DNA of 56,290 bases from a virus. The DNA lies in IMG/VR virus record IMGVR_UViG_3300020469_003527, positions 1-56,290 of that record; one strand, written 5' to 3'. Shown piece after piece: positions 15,847 through 23,967 of the stretch. Below the pieces are notes generated by a model. The model was given only the letters and a program-made list of their open reading frames with translations, searched no databases and was not told where the DNA came from. Each line of letters begins with the position of its first letter. The first letter of the stretch is position 1. A program made the translations under genes and the position numbers.

Positions 15847-17043
15847 TTATTTTTTGTAGTTAACAGCTTCTTCTGACCCAGAAGTTGCACTACCTTCTGT
15901 GTAAGAATGTTTTCCTGTGCCATCTAATGCTCCACTTTTAACGATAGTATATTCGCTTCGTTGCTCTTCGCCATCAAATAATTTCTCAAGTATTTCTCTA
16001 ACACCTGCGGCATATCGTGCCTGTGCTGATAATGAAGTACCTGAAGTGTGAGGAGTCATTCCATGATTAGGCATAGTTCTCCAAACATGGTCGTTTGGTG
16101 CTGGTTGTGGAAACCAAACATCTCCAGCATAACCACTTAGCTGACCAGATTCAAGTGCTTTAGCGATTGCTTCTCTATCACATATTTTACCTCTTGCAGT
16201 ATTTACGATGTAAGCACCTTTTTTCATTTTTGAAATCATTGCTTCATCAAATAAATTTTCTGTTTCTGGGTGAAGAGGACAATTGATTGTAACAACATCA
16301 CATACTGAGACTAAAGATTCTACTGATTCGTGATGAACAAGATTTAATTCAGCTTCAACTTCATCTGACAATTTATGTTTATCGAAATAATGCAACTCTA
16401 CATCAAACGGTTTTAATTTTCTAAGTGCATCTAAACCTATTCTACCTGCGGCAACTGTTCCAACTTTCATACCTTCTAAATCGTAAGATTTAGATACAGC
16501 ATCAGCAATATTCCAACCGCCTTCTTTTACAATTTGATGTTGTGTGTGATAGTCTCTTACTAAAGATAATATCATCATCACAATATGTTCTGCGACCGAC
16601 CTTGAATTACAATAAGTAACTTCCATTACGTCTACACCATAATGCATTGCGGCTTGTAAATCGACATGGTCTGAACCTATACCTGCGGTAATCGCCATTT
16701 TCAAATTAGGTGCAGAGTCAATCTTTTGTCTAGTAAGATAATATGGCCAAAATGGTTGAGATATAACAACGTCAGCATCAACTAACTCTTTATCTGCTGT
16801 ACAACCTTCTCCATCTTTATCTGAAGTAACTACTAACTCATGACCATTTTCTTCTAAAAATTTTCTAAGCCCTAACTCACCTGATACACAACCTAGTAAC
16901 TCTCCAGGTTTGAAATCAACTGCTTTAGGTGACGGTAGTGTTTGACCGTCAGGATATTTTTCTATTACAGGTAAATCTTGTAATGCATATTCACTAGGCA
17001 TACCATTACTTGGGTCATCATACAAAACACACAATACTTTCAT
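15847..17043 (-). CDS. fdh: NAD-dependent formate dehydrogenase
   Basis: 398 residues, colinear with the metal-free NAD-dependent formate dehydrogenase of Pseudomonas sp. 101 and methylotrophs. Residues fall at the same numbers as in that enzyme: Ile122, Asn146, the NAD-selecting Asp221 in HYFDKHKL, Arg284 in NTARGK, Asp308, Gln313 in FPQPAP and His332 in TPHTSG. The N-terminal KVLCVLYDDP and QTLPSPKAVDF and the C-terminal GKHSYTEGSATSGSEEA are formate-dehydrogenase-specific and absent from other 2-hydroxyacid dehydrogenases. Reaction: formate + NAD+ to CO2 + NADH. An AAAGGA site precedes the ATG. It is flanked by endolysin and a WavE-like gene, not by metabolic genes, so it looks like an acquired auxiliary metabolic gene. 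Confidence 0.95.
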   Translation of the reverse strand: MKVLCVLYDDPSNGMPSEYALQDLPVIEKYPDGQTLPSPKAVDFKPGELLGCVSGELGLRKFLEENGHELVVTSDKDGEGCTADKELVDADVVISQPFWPYYLTRQKIDSAPNLKMAITAGIGSDHVDLQAAMHYGVDVMEVTYCNSRSVAEHIVMMILSLVRDYHTQHQIVKEGGWNIADAVSKSYDLEGMKVGTVAAGRIGLDALRKLKPFDVELHYFDKHKLSDEVEAELNLVHHESVESLVSVCDVVTINCPLHPETENLFDEAMISKMKKGAYIVNTARGKICDREAIAKALESGQLSGYAGDVWFPQPAPNDHVWRTMPNHGMTPHTSGTSLSAQARYAAGVREILEKLFDGEEQRSEYTIVKSGALDGTGKHSYTEGSATSGSEEAVNYKK

Positions 17044-17057
17044 ATATTTCCTTTCTA

Positions 17058-17213
17058 CTATTTAAATCCATCTAAATATTCTCTGACATTAGACAAATCT
17101 GTAAAATGCACATCTTCATCTATCTTTTCAGCTAAAGCCATATTCAAGTCTATATAGAACGCTAAAAGTTCTATAGTACTCATACTATTGATAATTTCAT
17201 TTCTGTCTATCAT
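17058..17213 (-). CDS. 51-residue acidic protein, weakly acyl-carrier-protein-like
   Basis: The ORF fills the gap upstream of fdh and overlaps the WavE-like stop as ATGA. It encodes MIDRNEIINSMSTIELLAFY and ends VHFTDLSNVREYLDGFK. The pattern N-S-M followed by an amphipathic helix, an acidic E-K-I-D-E-D turn and a final helix resembles the C-terminal half of an acyl carrier protein, where the Ser carries phosphopantetheine. The first helix and the canonical Asp before Ser are missing, so function is doubtful. Confidence 0.45.
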   Translation of the reverse strand: MIDRNEIINSMSTIELLAFYIDLNMALAEKIDEDVHFTDLSNVREYLDGFK

Positions 17214-17947
17214 TCTACCACTTCCTTTCCAATAGGTGCTATCATTCCTTGAACACCCATTCTTTTTGCAAACTTAATTTTTTGAGCATCTAAAAATTGA
17301 TATAGGGAATGTTCTATATCAATGTATCCACGATTATTTATACGCTCAATCATATTTGCATATATTCTTTCGTATGTATCTGAAACATAGGAAAGTAGAT
17401 TTGCATCAAAACTCCATAGCCTAGACATATACTGAAGTCTAACTCCATTCGTAAGTTCTGGTGGGAATTGTGATGTGAAAGGACCTTTTATTACTATTTT
17501 ATCTTTTGCTTCTTCATGAAGATTTATATCAAATTCTTCAGTTAATTTATACCGTGAACTTAATTTAAATATTCTAGTATACTTTTTATGTTGAGGCTCT
17601 GATAATAATTTTTTAAAGTAGTCAGTAAAAACTAAAACTTCTATACAGTTTTTTACAATATCCCAATTTTCTATTTTTTGTATTTCTTTTACTTGAGAAT
17701 CTTGTGTGTAATCCATTACGCAATCAGAATATTTTTCAAATCTTTTTAATGTCTCTTCATTTATTGTTTCTTGCCCAGAATCTAAAATAGCTATATCAGA
17801 GTCAGGACAATATTTTCGTATTGACTCATATGTTTCCATTGATTGTTGTATTCTTTCAGTTGAATCATATACTCCGAATCTAGTATGAACTGCTGATGAA
17901 GTTACAAAAAGGTATTTGTTTTCACTTTTTAGTAGTTTTAGTAGCAT
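17210..17947 (-). CDS. WavE-like / GT-A-type putative glycosyltransferase
   Basis: 245 residues. YTRIFKLSSRYKLTEEFD and a C-terminal GYIDIEHSLYQFLD match the conserved spots of WavE-type lipopolysaccharide synthesis proteins and related phage proteins; the N-terminal FVTSSAVHTRFGVYDSTER and DSDIAILDSGQ fit a GT-A Rossmann start. Its first 26 bases overlap the end of the ClpP-like gene. The likely role is surface-glycan or virion-glycan modification. The substrate is unknown. Confidence 0.5.
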   Translation of the reverse strand: MLLKLLKSENKYLFVTSSAVHTRFGVYDSTERIQQSMETYESIRKYCPDSDIAILDSGQETINEETLKRFEKYSDCVMDYTQDSQVKEIQKIENWDIVKNCIEVLVFTDYFKKLLSEPQHKKYTRIFKLSSRYKLTEEFDINLHEEAKDKIVIKGPFTSQFPPELTNGVRLQYMSRLWSFDANLLSYVSDTYERIYANMIERINNRGYIDIEHSLYQFLDAQKIKFAKRMGVQGMIAPIGKEVVE

Positions 17948-18521
17948 TATCTATCTTTCCTTTTTTACTAAGTCTTTTCAATACTTCGGAAGAGTCCATC
18001 CAGATATCTTTATTTTCAAGTATAGAATCAATTTCATCTTTTGTTAAAAAATCTTTATATATTGATGCGAATAATTTTTCTGACCACTTTCTCTCATGAA
18101 GAATATTATCATACATTTCTCCACCTTTACCTAAAATCAAGCCTGAATAATTATGAAACATAAACATTGAATGCTCTGATATTTCAAATATATCTGACGA
18201 TAAAAATATTATAGTGGCGGCAGACATACACACACCTTCTACAGATGCAATAATTTTACTTTTACATTCTGCCATACATCTCATAAACTGTATAGCAGTA
18301 AATAAATCTCCGCCATAACTATTAATATGAAATCTGATTACATCAGTTTCACTTGAGTTTCTTATAATATCAAACCAATCAATATATTCAGAAGATTCTC
18401 CTATTTCACCCGACAAATAAAAAGTATGAAAATTGCCTAAACTTTTATGCTTATAAGCATTTTTATGTTTTTTATCTTCAAGAACATCTTCCTCAGTTTC
18501 GCTACACGTTTTCATAACCAT
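17922..18521 (-). CDS. ClpP-like serine protease
   Basis: 199 residues of the ClpP/crotonase fold with an intact triad: Ser100 in GVCMSAATIIF, His123 in FMFHNYSG and Asp172 in KDIWMDSSEVL. The oxyanion strand INSYGGDLFTAI is typical of ClpP (NSPGG). ClpP-like genes are common in marine T4-like phages; host-protein turnover and head maturation have both been suggested. No ClpX-binding evidence is visible. It overlaps the RuvC-like gene upstream by 20 bases. Confidence 0.85.
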   Translation of the reverse strand: MVMKTCSETEEDVLEDKKHKNAYKHKSLGNFHTFYLSGEIGESSEYIDWFDIIRNSSETDVIRFHINSYGGDLFTAIQFMRCMAECKSKIIASVEGVCMSAATIIFLSSDIFEISEHSMFMFHNYSGLILGKGGEMYDNILHERKWSEKLFASIYKDFLTKDEIDSILENKDIWMDSSEVLKRLSKKGKIDNATKTTKK

Positions 18522-19059
18522 ATTTGCATATCCAATAAGAGTCTATAATATCTGATGATGGGTTCCATTGTTTTTCAGTCATATTCAATTCTTCTTTGAG
18601 TCTTATATTATTATGTAGTTCAAAAATATCTTGCATTTTTTGTTTATCGGCATTTCCTTTTCCTGTAGCATATTTTTTTATAACAGTAGGAGCAACACAT
18701 TCAAATTTAACATCAACAAGATACAATCTATATTTTAATATTCCTGTATTTTCAGCAATATTAAAAACTCTACCTTTTGAACCTAAAGAATAATCTTCTA
18801 GAAAAACCTTTACTTCTTTTTGACTTGTCATATTTCTTTCTAGTATTCTATCAATAAAAAAACTTGAGATTATATCATATCTTTCTTCATTACAATTGTA
18901 TTCAAAATAATGTCCATAAACATTTTTAAATGAAACTTCATACTTTTTACTTTGTGTTAAATAATGGAATACACAGTTTTCAAAACTAAACTCATTCTCA
19001 TCATCATATAAACATATCGCAGGTGTAGTCATTGAATAATCAATGCCTGCTATAATCAT
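18502..19059 (-). CDS. RuvC-like Holliday-junction resolvase (RNase H fold)
   Basis: 185 residues with the acidic residues expected of RuvC-type nucleases: Asp in MIIAGIDYSMTTPAI, Glu/Asp in KVFLEDYSLGSKG, and Asp pair near the end in SSDIIDSYWICKYG. APTVIKKYATGKGNADKQKM is the RuvC-like Lys-rich recognition segment. It probably resolves branched DNA before packaging, the role played in T4 by endonuclease VII (gp49), of which none is seen here. Confidence 0.75.
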   Translation of the reverse strand: MIIAGIDYSMTTPAICLYDDENEFSFENCVFHYLTQSKKYEVSFKNVYGHYFEYNCNEERYDIISSFFIDRILERNMTSQKEVKVFLEDYSLGSKGRVFNIAENTGILKYRLYLVDVKFECVAPTVIKKYATGKGNADKQKMQDIFELHNNIRLKEELNMTEKQWNPSSDIIDSYWICKYGYENV

Positions 19060-19328
19060 GTATTCGTATAAACGTGTTCAACTGTATAATCAGTATTTTC
19101 ATTTAGTTGTGTTTTAACTCTTTCATCTTGTCCAAAGTAAAAACAAAAAGATGAGTGTAAATCATTATAATGTGCAAGTTTTTCTACTTCTTTTTCAACA
19201 GTTTCTATCCAATCACTATGTTCAGGTATTGACTGTGGATTATCTAACATGATTTGAATATTAGTTCTATGATTTTCAATCTTTGCTAAAAAATGACTTT
19301 TTAACGTCCTTACTAATTGGCCTTTCAT
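19056..19328 (-). CDS. Hypothetical phage protein
   Basis: 90 residues, helical, with GQLVRTLKSHFLAKIENHR at the N-terminus and a segment HSDWIETVEKEVEKLAHY in the middle. Starts with an ATGA overlap with the zinc-ribbon gene and ends with an ATGA overlap with the RuvC-like gene, so it is clearly part of the same operon. No domain recognised. Confidence 0.6.
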   Translation of the reverse strand: MKGQLVRTLKSHFLAKIENHRTNIQIMLDNPQSIPEHSDWIETVEKEVEKLAHYNDLHSSFCFYFGQDERVKTQLNENTDYTVEHVYTNT

Positions 19329-19480
19329 TCTTCCTCCATTTCATCTTCAAACTCTCTATTGTCTAGTTCAGCACCGCAGAAACAACAAGTAACAATCAAC
19401 TCATCACTATCATCGCATCTCTCTACTATGTATATATGTTCACATGAGGCACATTCTACTTTTGTTCTATTTGATGACAT
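19325..19480 (-). CDS. 51-residue zinc-ribbon protein
   Basis: A short ORF with two CxxC knuckles: TKVECASCEHIYIVERC at residues 10-13 and LIVTCCFCGAELDN around residues 32-35, followed by an acidic tail EFEDEMEEE. The spacing fits a four-cysteine zinc ribbon that could bind nucleic acid or RNA polymerase. The start has no better alternative and the stop overlaps the next ATG (ATGA). It lies between nrdB and a hypothetical gene. Confidence 0.6.
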   Translation of the reverse strand: MSSNRTKVECASCEHIYIVERCDDSDELIVTCCFCGAELDNREFEDEMEEE

Positions 19481-19496
19481 AAAATCCTTTTCTTAT

Positions 19497-20477
19497 CTAT
19501 GCGGCCTTTCCCCATACATTATCCCATGTACCTGAAACAGAACCTTTAGCATAATCTGTTGCTCTATTTTCAAAAAAGTTTGTGTGTATAGGAGCATTGA
19601 TCATTTCTTCAACCCAAGGTAAAGGATTCTTTTTAACTTTATGAATACCTTTCATACCCATAGAAATCAATCTTCTATCACAAATATATCTTATATATTG
19701 TTTTACATCTTGTGCGTTTAAATCTTTCATTTCACCCATACTAAACGCTAAATCAATAAATTTATCTTCAAGTTCTGTCATTTTTGTTGCTATTGTATAA
19801 ATTTTACCTTTTAACGTATCATTCCATATAGAACGATTCTCTTCAACAAAGGTCCTAAATAATTTTATCATGGCTTCTGAATGCATTGTTTCGTCAACAA
19901 TTGACCATGTTACAATTTGACCCATACCTTTCATCATTCCATGTCTAGGAAAATTCAATAGCATTATGAAAGACGAAAATAATTGCATACCTTCAGTAAA
20001 CGCACTAAACGCCGCTATGTGAGTTGCAGTAGATTCTAATGTGCTATTCTTTGAAGATATTTCTACTAGATAATCGTGTTTTTCACTCATCTCTTCATAC
20101 TCTAGAAATTCATTGTAAGTTTTCTCAGGCATACCTAGAGTTTCAATTAGATGCGAATATGCGGCAATATGTAATGCCTCTCTTGCGGCAAATCCAGCTA
20201 ACATCATACGAACTTCAGGTTGAGGAAAATGTGGAAGATAGTTGTTTATGTAACCGCCTGCAACATCAACATCACCTTGAGTAAAAAATCTAAAAATGTT
20301 TGTTAAAAAATGCTTCTCAGGTATTGATAGTTTGTTTTTCCAATCTTTTACATCTTCTAACATTGGAACTTCTGTGTGCAACCAATGAGCCTGTTCATGC
20401 TTTAGCCAATAATCATATGCCCAAGGATAGTTAAAAGGTTTAAAGTGATTTCTCTCGTCTTGAAGTTTTAATTTCAT
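19497..20477 (-). CDS. nrdB: Class Ia ribonucleotide reductase, small subunit
   Basis: 326 residues of the ferritin-like R2 family. The diiron ligands and radical tyrosine are present with E. coli spacing: Asp69, Glu100, His103 and Tyr107 in REALHIAAYSHL, then Glu in FTEGMQLF and Glu/His in VDETMHSE. The tyrosyl-radical site is therefore intact (class Ia, not Ic). It forms the aerobic reductase with NrdA encoded two genes upstream. A Mom-like gene separates the two. Confidence 0.95.
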   Translation of the reverse strand: MKLKLQDERNHFKPFNYPWAYDYWLKHEQAHWLHTEVPMLEDVKDWKNKLSIPEKHFLTNIFRFFTQGDVDVAGGYINNYLPHFPQPEVRMMLAGFAAREALHIAAYSHLIETLGMPEKTYNEFLEYEEMSEKHDYLVEISSKNSTLESTATHIAAFSAFTEGMQLFSSFIMLLNFPRHGMMKGMGQIVTWSIVDETMHSEAMIKLFRTFVEENRSIWNDTLKGKIYTIATKMTELEDKFIDLAFSMGEMKDLNAQDVKQYIRYICDRRLISMGMKGIHKVKKNPLPWVEEMINAPIHTNFFENRATDYAKGSVSGTWDNVWGKAA

Positions 20478-20485
20478 TTTTGCTC

Positions 20486-21262
20486 CTAAAAAAATTGTTC
20501 TAAAGAATTTTCAGATTTGTAATTACGAATATTTTTTGCGTTATGTTTTACTTCATCATAATTTAATGAGAACGGCATAATTTCTGTAGTTTTATATTTT
20601 TCCTGTCCAGGTTTTAAAATTTTCCACACCAAATCTTTATCTTTTGGATAAGAATTTGTCCAAGTTTCTGTGCTTGTTTTCAAAAGTTTTTTCCATCTTT
20701 TCTGAGTGGGTATAATATATCTAAATTGTTTACCTTTAACTCTTGATAAACCTAACTCAATTCTTTTATCAAAATCGGGTCTACTTCCACAAATTAACCC
20801 ATCTTTTTTTTCTTGTATAGTTCTTGGGTGAATTTTTTCTCCAGATTTTGTAACGTATGTATCAGTCCAAATATAGCCGCCATAAAACATATTGAATGCC
20901 TGATACACATATCCAACTTTTCCTACTAATCCATCTGCCCATGTAAATAAAAATTTTACATCAGGCTTATTTTGCTTCAACCACTTTAATGCACATGATA
21001 ACATTTGAGTTTCAGAATTTCTAGGCATACTATCGTCCATACACATTTTGCCTATTTCAAAATAATCTTTTGTATCTAACTGAGGAAATAATTTTTGTAT
21101 CGTATGTTTGGGTCTAGTTCCCCAACCAAAAGTGATTATTCCTACTAACTTTCCATCAACAAAATATCCACAGAAATGCTTTGTAGCTGTGGGCATAACA
21201 GGAGAGTAGTGTTTATCATAAACAAAATTAGATGCATTTATCTTATGTATTTCTTTTATCAT
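20486..21262 (-). CDS. Mom-like (GNAT-fold) protein, possible DNA-base modification enzyme
   Basis: 258 residues. The first 150 residues follow the plan of the phage Mom family: DKHYSPVMPTATKHFCGYF, DGKLVGIITFGWG, EIGKMCMDDSMPRNSETQML, and TWADGLVGKVGYVYQAFNMF where Mom proteins have S-Y-A-D-x-x-x-G-H-x-G-x-I-Y-Q-A. Mom of phage Mu adds a methylcarbamoyl group to N6 of adenine. The remaining 100 residues are basic, with RYIIPTQKRWKKLL. It sits between nrdA and nrdB, suggesting early expression. The precise modification cannot be read from sequence. Confidence 0.6.
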   Translation of the reverse strand: MIKEIHKINASNFVYDKHYSPVMPTATKHFCGYFVDGKLVGIITFGWGTRPKHTIQKLFPQLDTKDYFEIGKMCMDDSMPRNSETQMLSCALKWLKQNKPDVKFLFTWADGLVGKVGYVYQAFNMFYGGYIWTDTYVTKSGEKIHPRTIQEKKDGLICGSRPDFDKRIELGLSRVKGKQFRYIIPTQKRWKKLLKTSTETWTNSYPKDKDLVWKILKPGQEKYKTTEIMPFSLNYDEVKHNAKNIRNYKSENSLEQFF

Positions 21263-21264
21263 TC

Positions 21265-23286
21265 TTAGCCTTCACAGGCTAAACATTCTGTATCATCTGA
21301 ACTGGACTCGTTATTTAGATAATCCATCATTTCTGTATACCCGCCTATATACTCTCCATTTAGATATATTTGAGGTACAGATTTTACTGCACGACCTGTA
21401 ACTTCGGCGGCAGTTTTGTTAATTTTATTTAAATCTACATAATCAAAAATTATCCCTCTACGAGTAAGTTCTTCCTTTGCTCTTTTACAAAATCCACATG
21501 TAGGTGTTCCATATACAATATTTCTAAACTTTGAATCTCCCTCAACAATGGCTTTCATATCTAATTCTTTAATAACTTCTCTCTCTAATCTTTTTGCTAC
21601 TTTATCAGCTTTACCTATTTTTTCTGACCTACAGTAATATAGTGTTTTAAGACCTTCTTTCCATGCTTGAAAATGTATAGCATGAATATATGCTACGTCA
21701 GAAGTTGGTCTAAAGAATAAATTGAGACTTTGTGCTTGGTCTATGTATTTCTGCCTATCAGCGGCATGTTGTACAATCCACCTTTGGTCGATTTCCATTG
21801 AAGTTTTGAAAACTTCTTTAATTGAATCATTGAAGGATTGAATGTGTTGAATTGAACCATCATTTGCGATAATCGAACTCCATAATTCATTATATTCTTT
21901 TTCATCATTTGTCGCCTCTTTTACAAGTTTATCTAAAAATTTATTTTTATTCAAATGGGCGCCAGACAAAGTATCTTGTCTGTACGCATTCGCTCTATAA
22001 GGTTCTATACTAGGAGATGTATTGCCCATGATAATACTGCTACTGGCATTGGGTGCAATAGCCATAAGATGAGAAAACCTTCGACCAGTACCAACAGCAT
22101 CAGGAGCCTCTCCTCTAAGTTTGCCAAGTTCAAGATTTGCTTCATCTAAACTTCTCCTTATGTGCCTGAATATTTCTACGTTTATAGACCTTGCTTGTGT
22201 AGATTCCCACGATAGCATATTTTTTTGTAGATAAGCATGATAACCAAGACTACCTATTCCAATTGACCTTTCTTGTATAGCACTATATTTTGCCCTTGAT
22301 ACACTATCAGGGGCATTGTCTATAAAATATTGTAAAACATTATCTAACATTTCTGCCACATCTCTTAAAAACAATGGATTATCTTTCCATTCATCATAGT
22401 ATTCTAAATTCAAAGATGATAAACAACACACGGCTGTTCTATTTTTATCTGTAGGTAAAATAATTTCTGAACAAAGATTTGACTGCTTTATGCTAAGACC
22501 TTTTTTCTTTTGAAACTCAGGCATCATTCTATTGCTCGTATCTATGAAATGAAGATATGGTTCTCCAGTTTGCATACGAATCTCTAGAATTCTTTGCCAT
22601 AATTCTTTAGCCGATACAATCTCTTTTACTGTACTTGTATTAGGGTCTTTCAATTCCCAATCATCATTTGCATTTTCATCTAACATACACTTTTCAATAA
22701 TTTGCATAAATGAATCTGGTATGTTTATTCCATGATGTAAATTTTGAGTTCTCATGTTAGGGTCGCCAGTAGGTTTACGCATTTCTAAAAATAACATAAT
22801 GTCTGGGTGAGATATATCTAGATATGTTGCGTATGAACCTCTTCTTGTTCTTCCTTGTCTATACGCTAAACAGGCCGCATCATAAGTTCTTAAATGAGGC
22901 ATAACTCCTGTAGACTTTTCATCTGCTGAACGAATACCTACACCTATACCTACTCCACCTCCTAACATTGATAACCAATTTACTTCAGCTAAACATTCTA
23001 TGAGTCCCTCTGCACTATCATGTAGATAAGGGAGAAAACAAGAAATAGGCAAGCCACGCTTACTACGCCCAAAAGATAAAATAGGTGTAGAATAAGATAA
23101 CCAATGCCTACTGCTGTAATCATACAAACGCTGTGCATGATCGCTATCACTTCCAAAACTTTTTGAAACATAAGCAAACCTCTCTTGTGGTGATATTTCA
23201 TCATCTCGCATATAAGATTCTGCTAATCTTTTCATTCCTAGTTCATCAAATAATTTATCTCTACTACAATCAATCTTAATTTCCAT
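21265..23286 (-). CDS. nrdA: Class I ribonucleotide reductase, large subunit with built-in glutaredoxin
   Basis: 673 residues. The catalytic core is intact: Cys in ISCFLPYLHDS, Asn/Cys/Glu in SNLCSEIILP, a second redox Cys in AVCCLSSLNL and the radical-transfer tyrosines in LKTLYYCRSE. There is no N-terminal ATP-cone; the protein starts at the core, so allosteric activity control is probably lost. From about residue 586 a glutaredoxin domain follows (active site CGFC at 597-600, TxP loop in SVPQIYLNG, GG in YIGGYTEM). Then comes a short linker and the swinging-tail CLAC at 668-671. The reductant is thus inserted just before the C-terminal redox tail. Confidence 0.95.
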   Translation of the reverse strand: MEIKIDCSRDKLFDELGMKRLAESYMRDDEISPQERFAYVSKSFGSDSDHAQRLYDYSSRHWLSYSTPILSFGRSKRGLPISCFLPYLHDSAEGLIECLAEVNWLSMLGGGVGIGVGIRSADEKSTGVMPHLRTYDAACLAYRQGRTRRGSYATYLDISHPDIMLFLEMRKPTGDPNMRTQNLHHGINIPDSFMQIIEKCMLDENANDDWELKDPNTSTVKEIVSAKELWQRILEIRMQTGEPYLHFIDTSNRMMPEFQKKKGLSIKQSNLCSEIILPTDKNRTAVCCLSSLNLEYYDEWKDNPLFLRDVAEMLDNVLQYFIDNAPDSVSRAKYSAIQERSIGIGSLGYHAYLQKNMLSWESTQARSINVEIFRHIRRSLDEANLELGKLRGEAPDAVGTGRRFSHLMAIAPNASSSIIMGNTSPSIEPYRANAYRQDTLSGAHLNKNKFLDKLVKEATNDEKEYNELWSSIIANDGSIQHIQSFNDSIKEVFKTSMEIDQRWIVQHAADRQKYIDQAQSLNLFFRPTSDVAYIHAIHFQAWKEGLKTLYYCRSEKIGKADKVAKRLEREVIKELDMKAIVEGDSKFRNIVYGTPTCGFCKRAKEELTRRGIIFDYVDLNKINKTAAEVTGRAVKSVPQIYLNGEYIGGYTEMMDYLNNESSSDDTECLACEG

Positions 23287-23295
23287 TTAAAACCC

Positions 23296-23967
23296 TTATT
23301 CTTTAACTAGTGGGAAGACATTAGCAATCACTTCAGCACACGCTTTTGCTAATTCCATATGTTCTTTTTGTGTTCCATTTCCACATCTAACATCTAAATA
23401 ATGCACCCATGACCTAATTGTTCCATTAACGTATAACCTTGATATTGTCAGGCCTTCAGGCAATACTGCTCTTGCTTGTTCCTTTGCTATGTTATTATCT
23501 ATTGCCCACTTGTAGGCATCTCTCGCATGATTTAAAACTACTTCTTGTTTTAACTTCCACTTCATTTGTAAATTTATATCGTTTATAGTTAAACTGTTTT
23601 GTCTATTCTTGGCGTCCTGAAGTCTGGCCTCTCTAAGTACAAAATCGAGTTCCTCAGTTGGGTTGGCATATCTTTGGCTAAATTCCTGAAAGCTAAAACT
23701 TCTGTGTCTGAGTAATTGTCTGGCAATGTCTCTTGTTGTTTCGATTTCAAGGCACGCTGAGACCATTTCAAGCGGCGACCAGTGTTTGTGTTTGATGAGG
23801 TATTTGATGAGTCTTTCAGATGTTTCGGTATTCGTTTGATTGGTGGGATTGCTGACCCTGGCACAAAACGCAATAAGTTCTGAAAGAAGTTTGGATTTGT
23901 CGAAATTGTATCTATCATTATATTCCTCATGTGGTTGTGTATATGAAACTAATTTAACTTTCAACAA
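23296..23967 (-). CDS. thyX: Flavin-dependent thymidylate synthase
   Basis: 223 residues with the ThyX signature RHRSFSFQEFSQRYANP (RHRxxSxxxxSxRY) and a C-terminal LYVNGTIRSWVHYLDVRC segment. It converts dUMP to dTMP with FAD and methylenetetrahydrofolate, independent of host ThyA, and lies in a nucleotide-metabolism block with nrdA and nrdB. The start overlaps the primase stop by seven bases. Confidence 0.95.
   Translation of the reverse strand: MLKVKLVSYTQPHEEYNDRYNFDKSKLLSELIAFCARVSNPTNQTNTETSERLIKYLIKHKHWSPLEMVSACLEIETTRDIARQLLRHRSFSFQEFSQRYANPTEELDFVLREARLQDAKNRQNSLTINDINLQMKWKLKQEVVLNHARDAYKWAIDNNIAKEQARAVLPEGLTISRLYVNGTIRSWVHYLDVRCGNGTQKEHMELAKACAEVIANVFPLVKE

Noticed and set aside
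15847-17043. Reading the formate dehydrogenase as a generic D-2-hydroxyacid dehydrogenase
   Set aside because: The formate-specific N- and C-terminal segments and the Gln313/His332 pair are all present; lactate- or glycerate-type enzymes have Glu and a shorter N-terminus.
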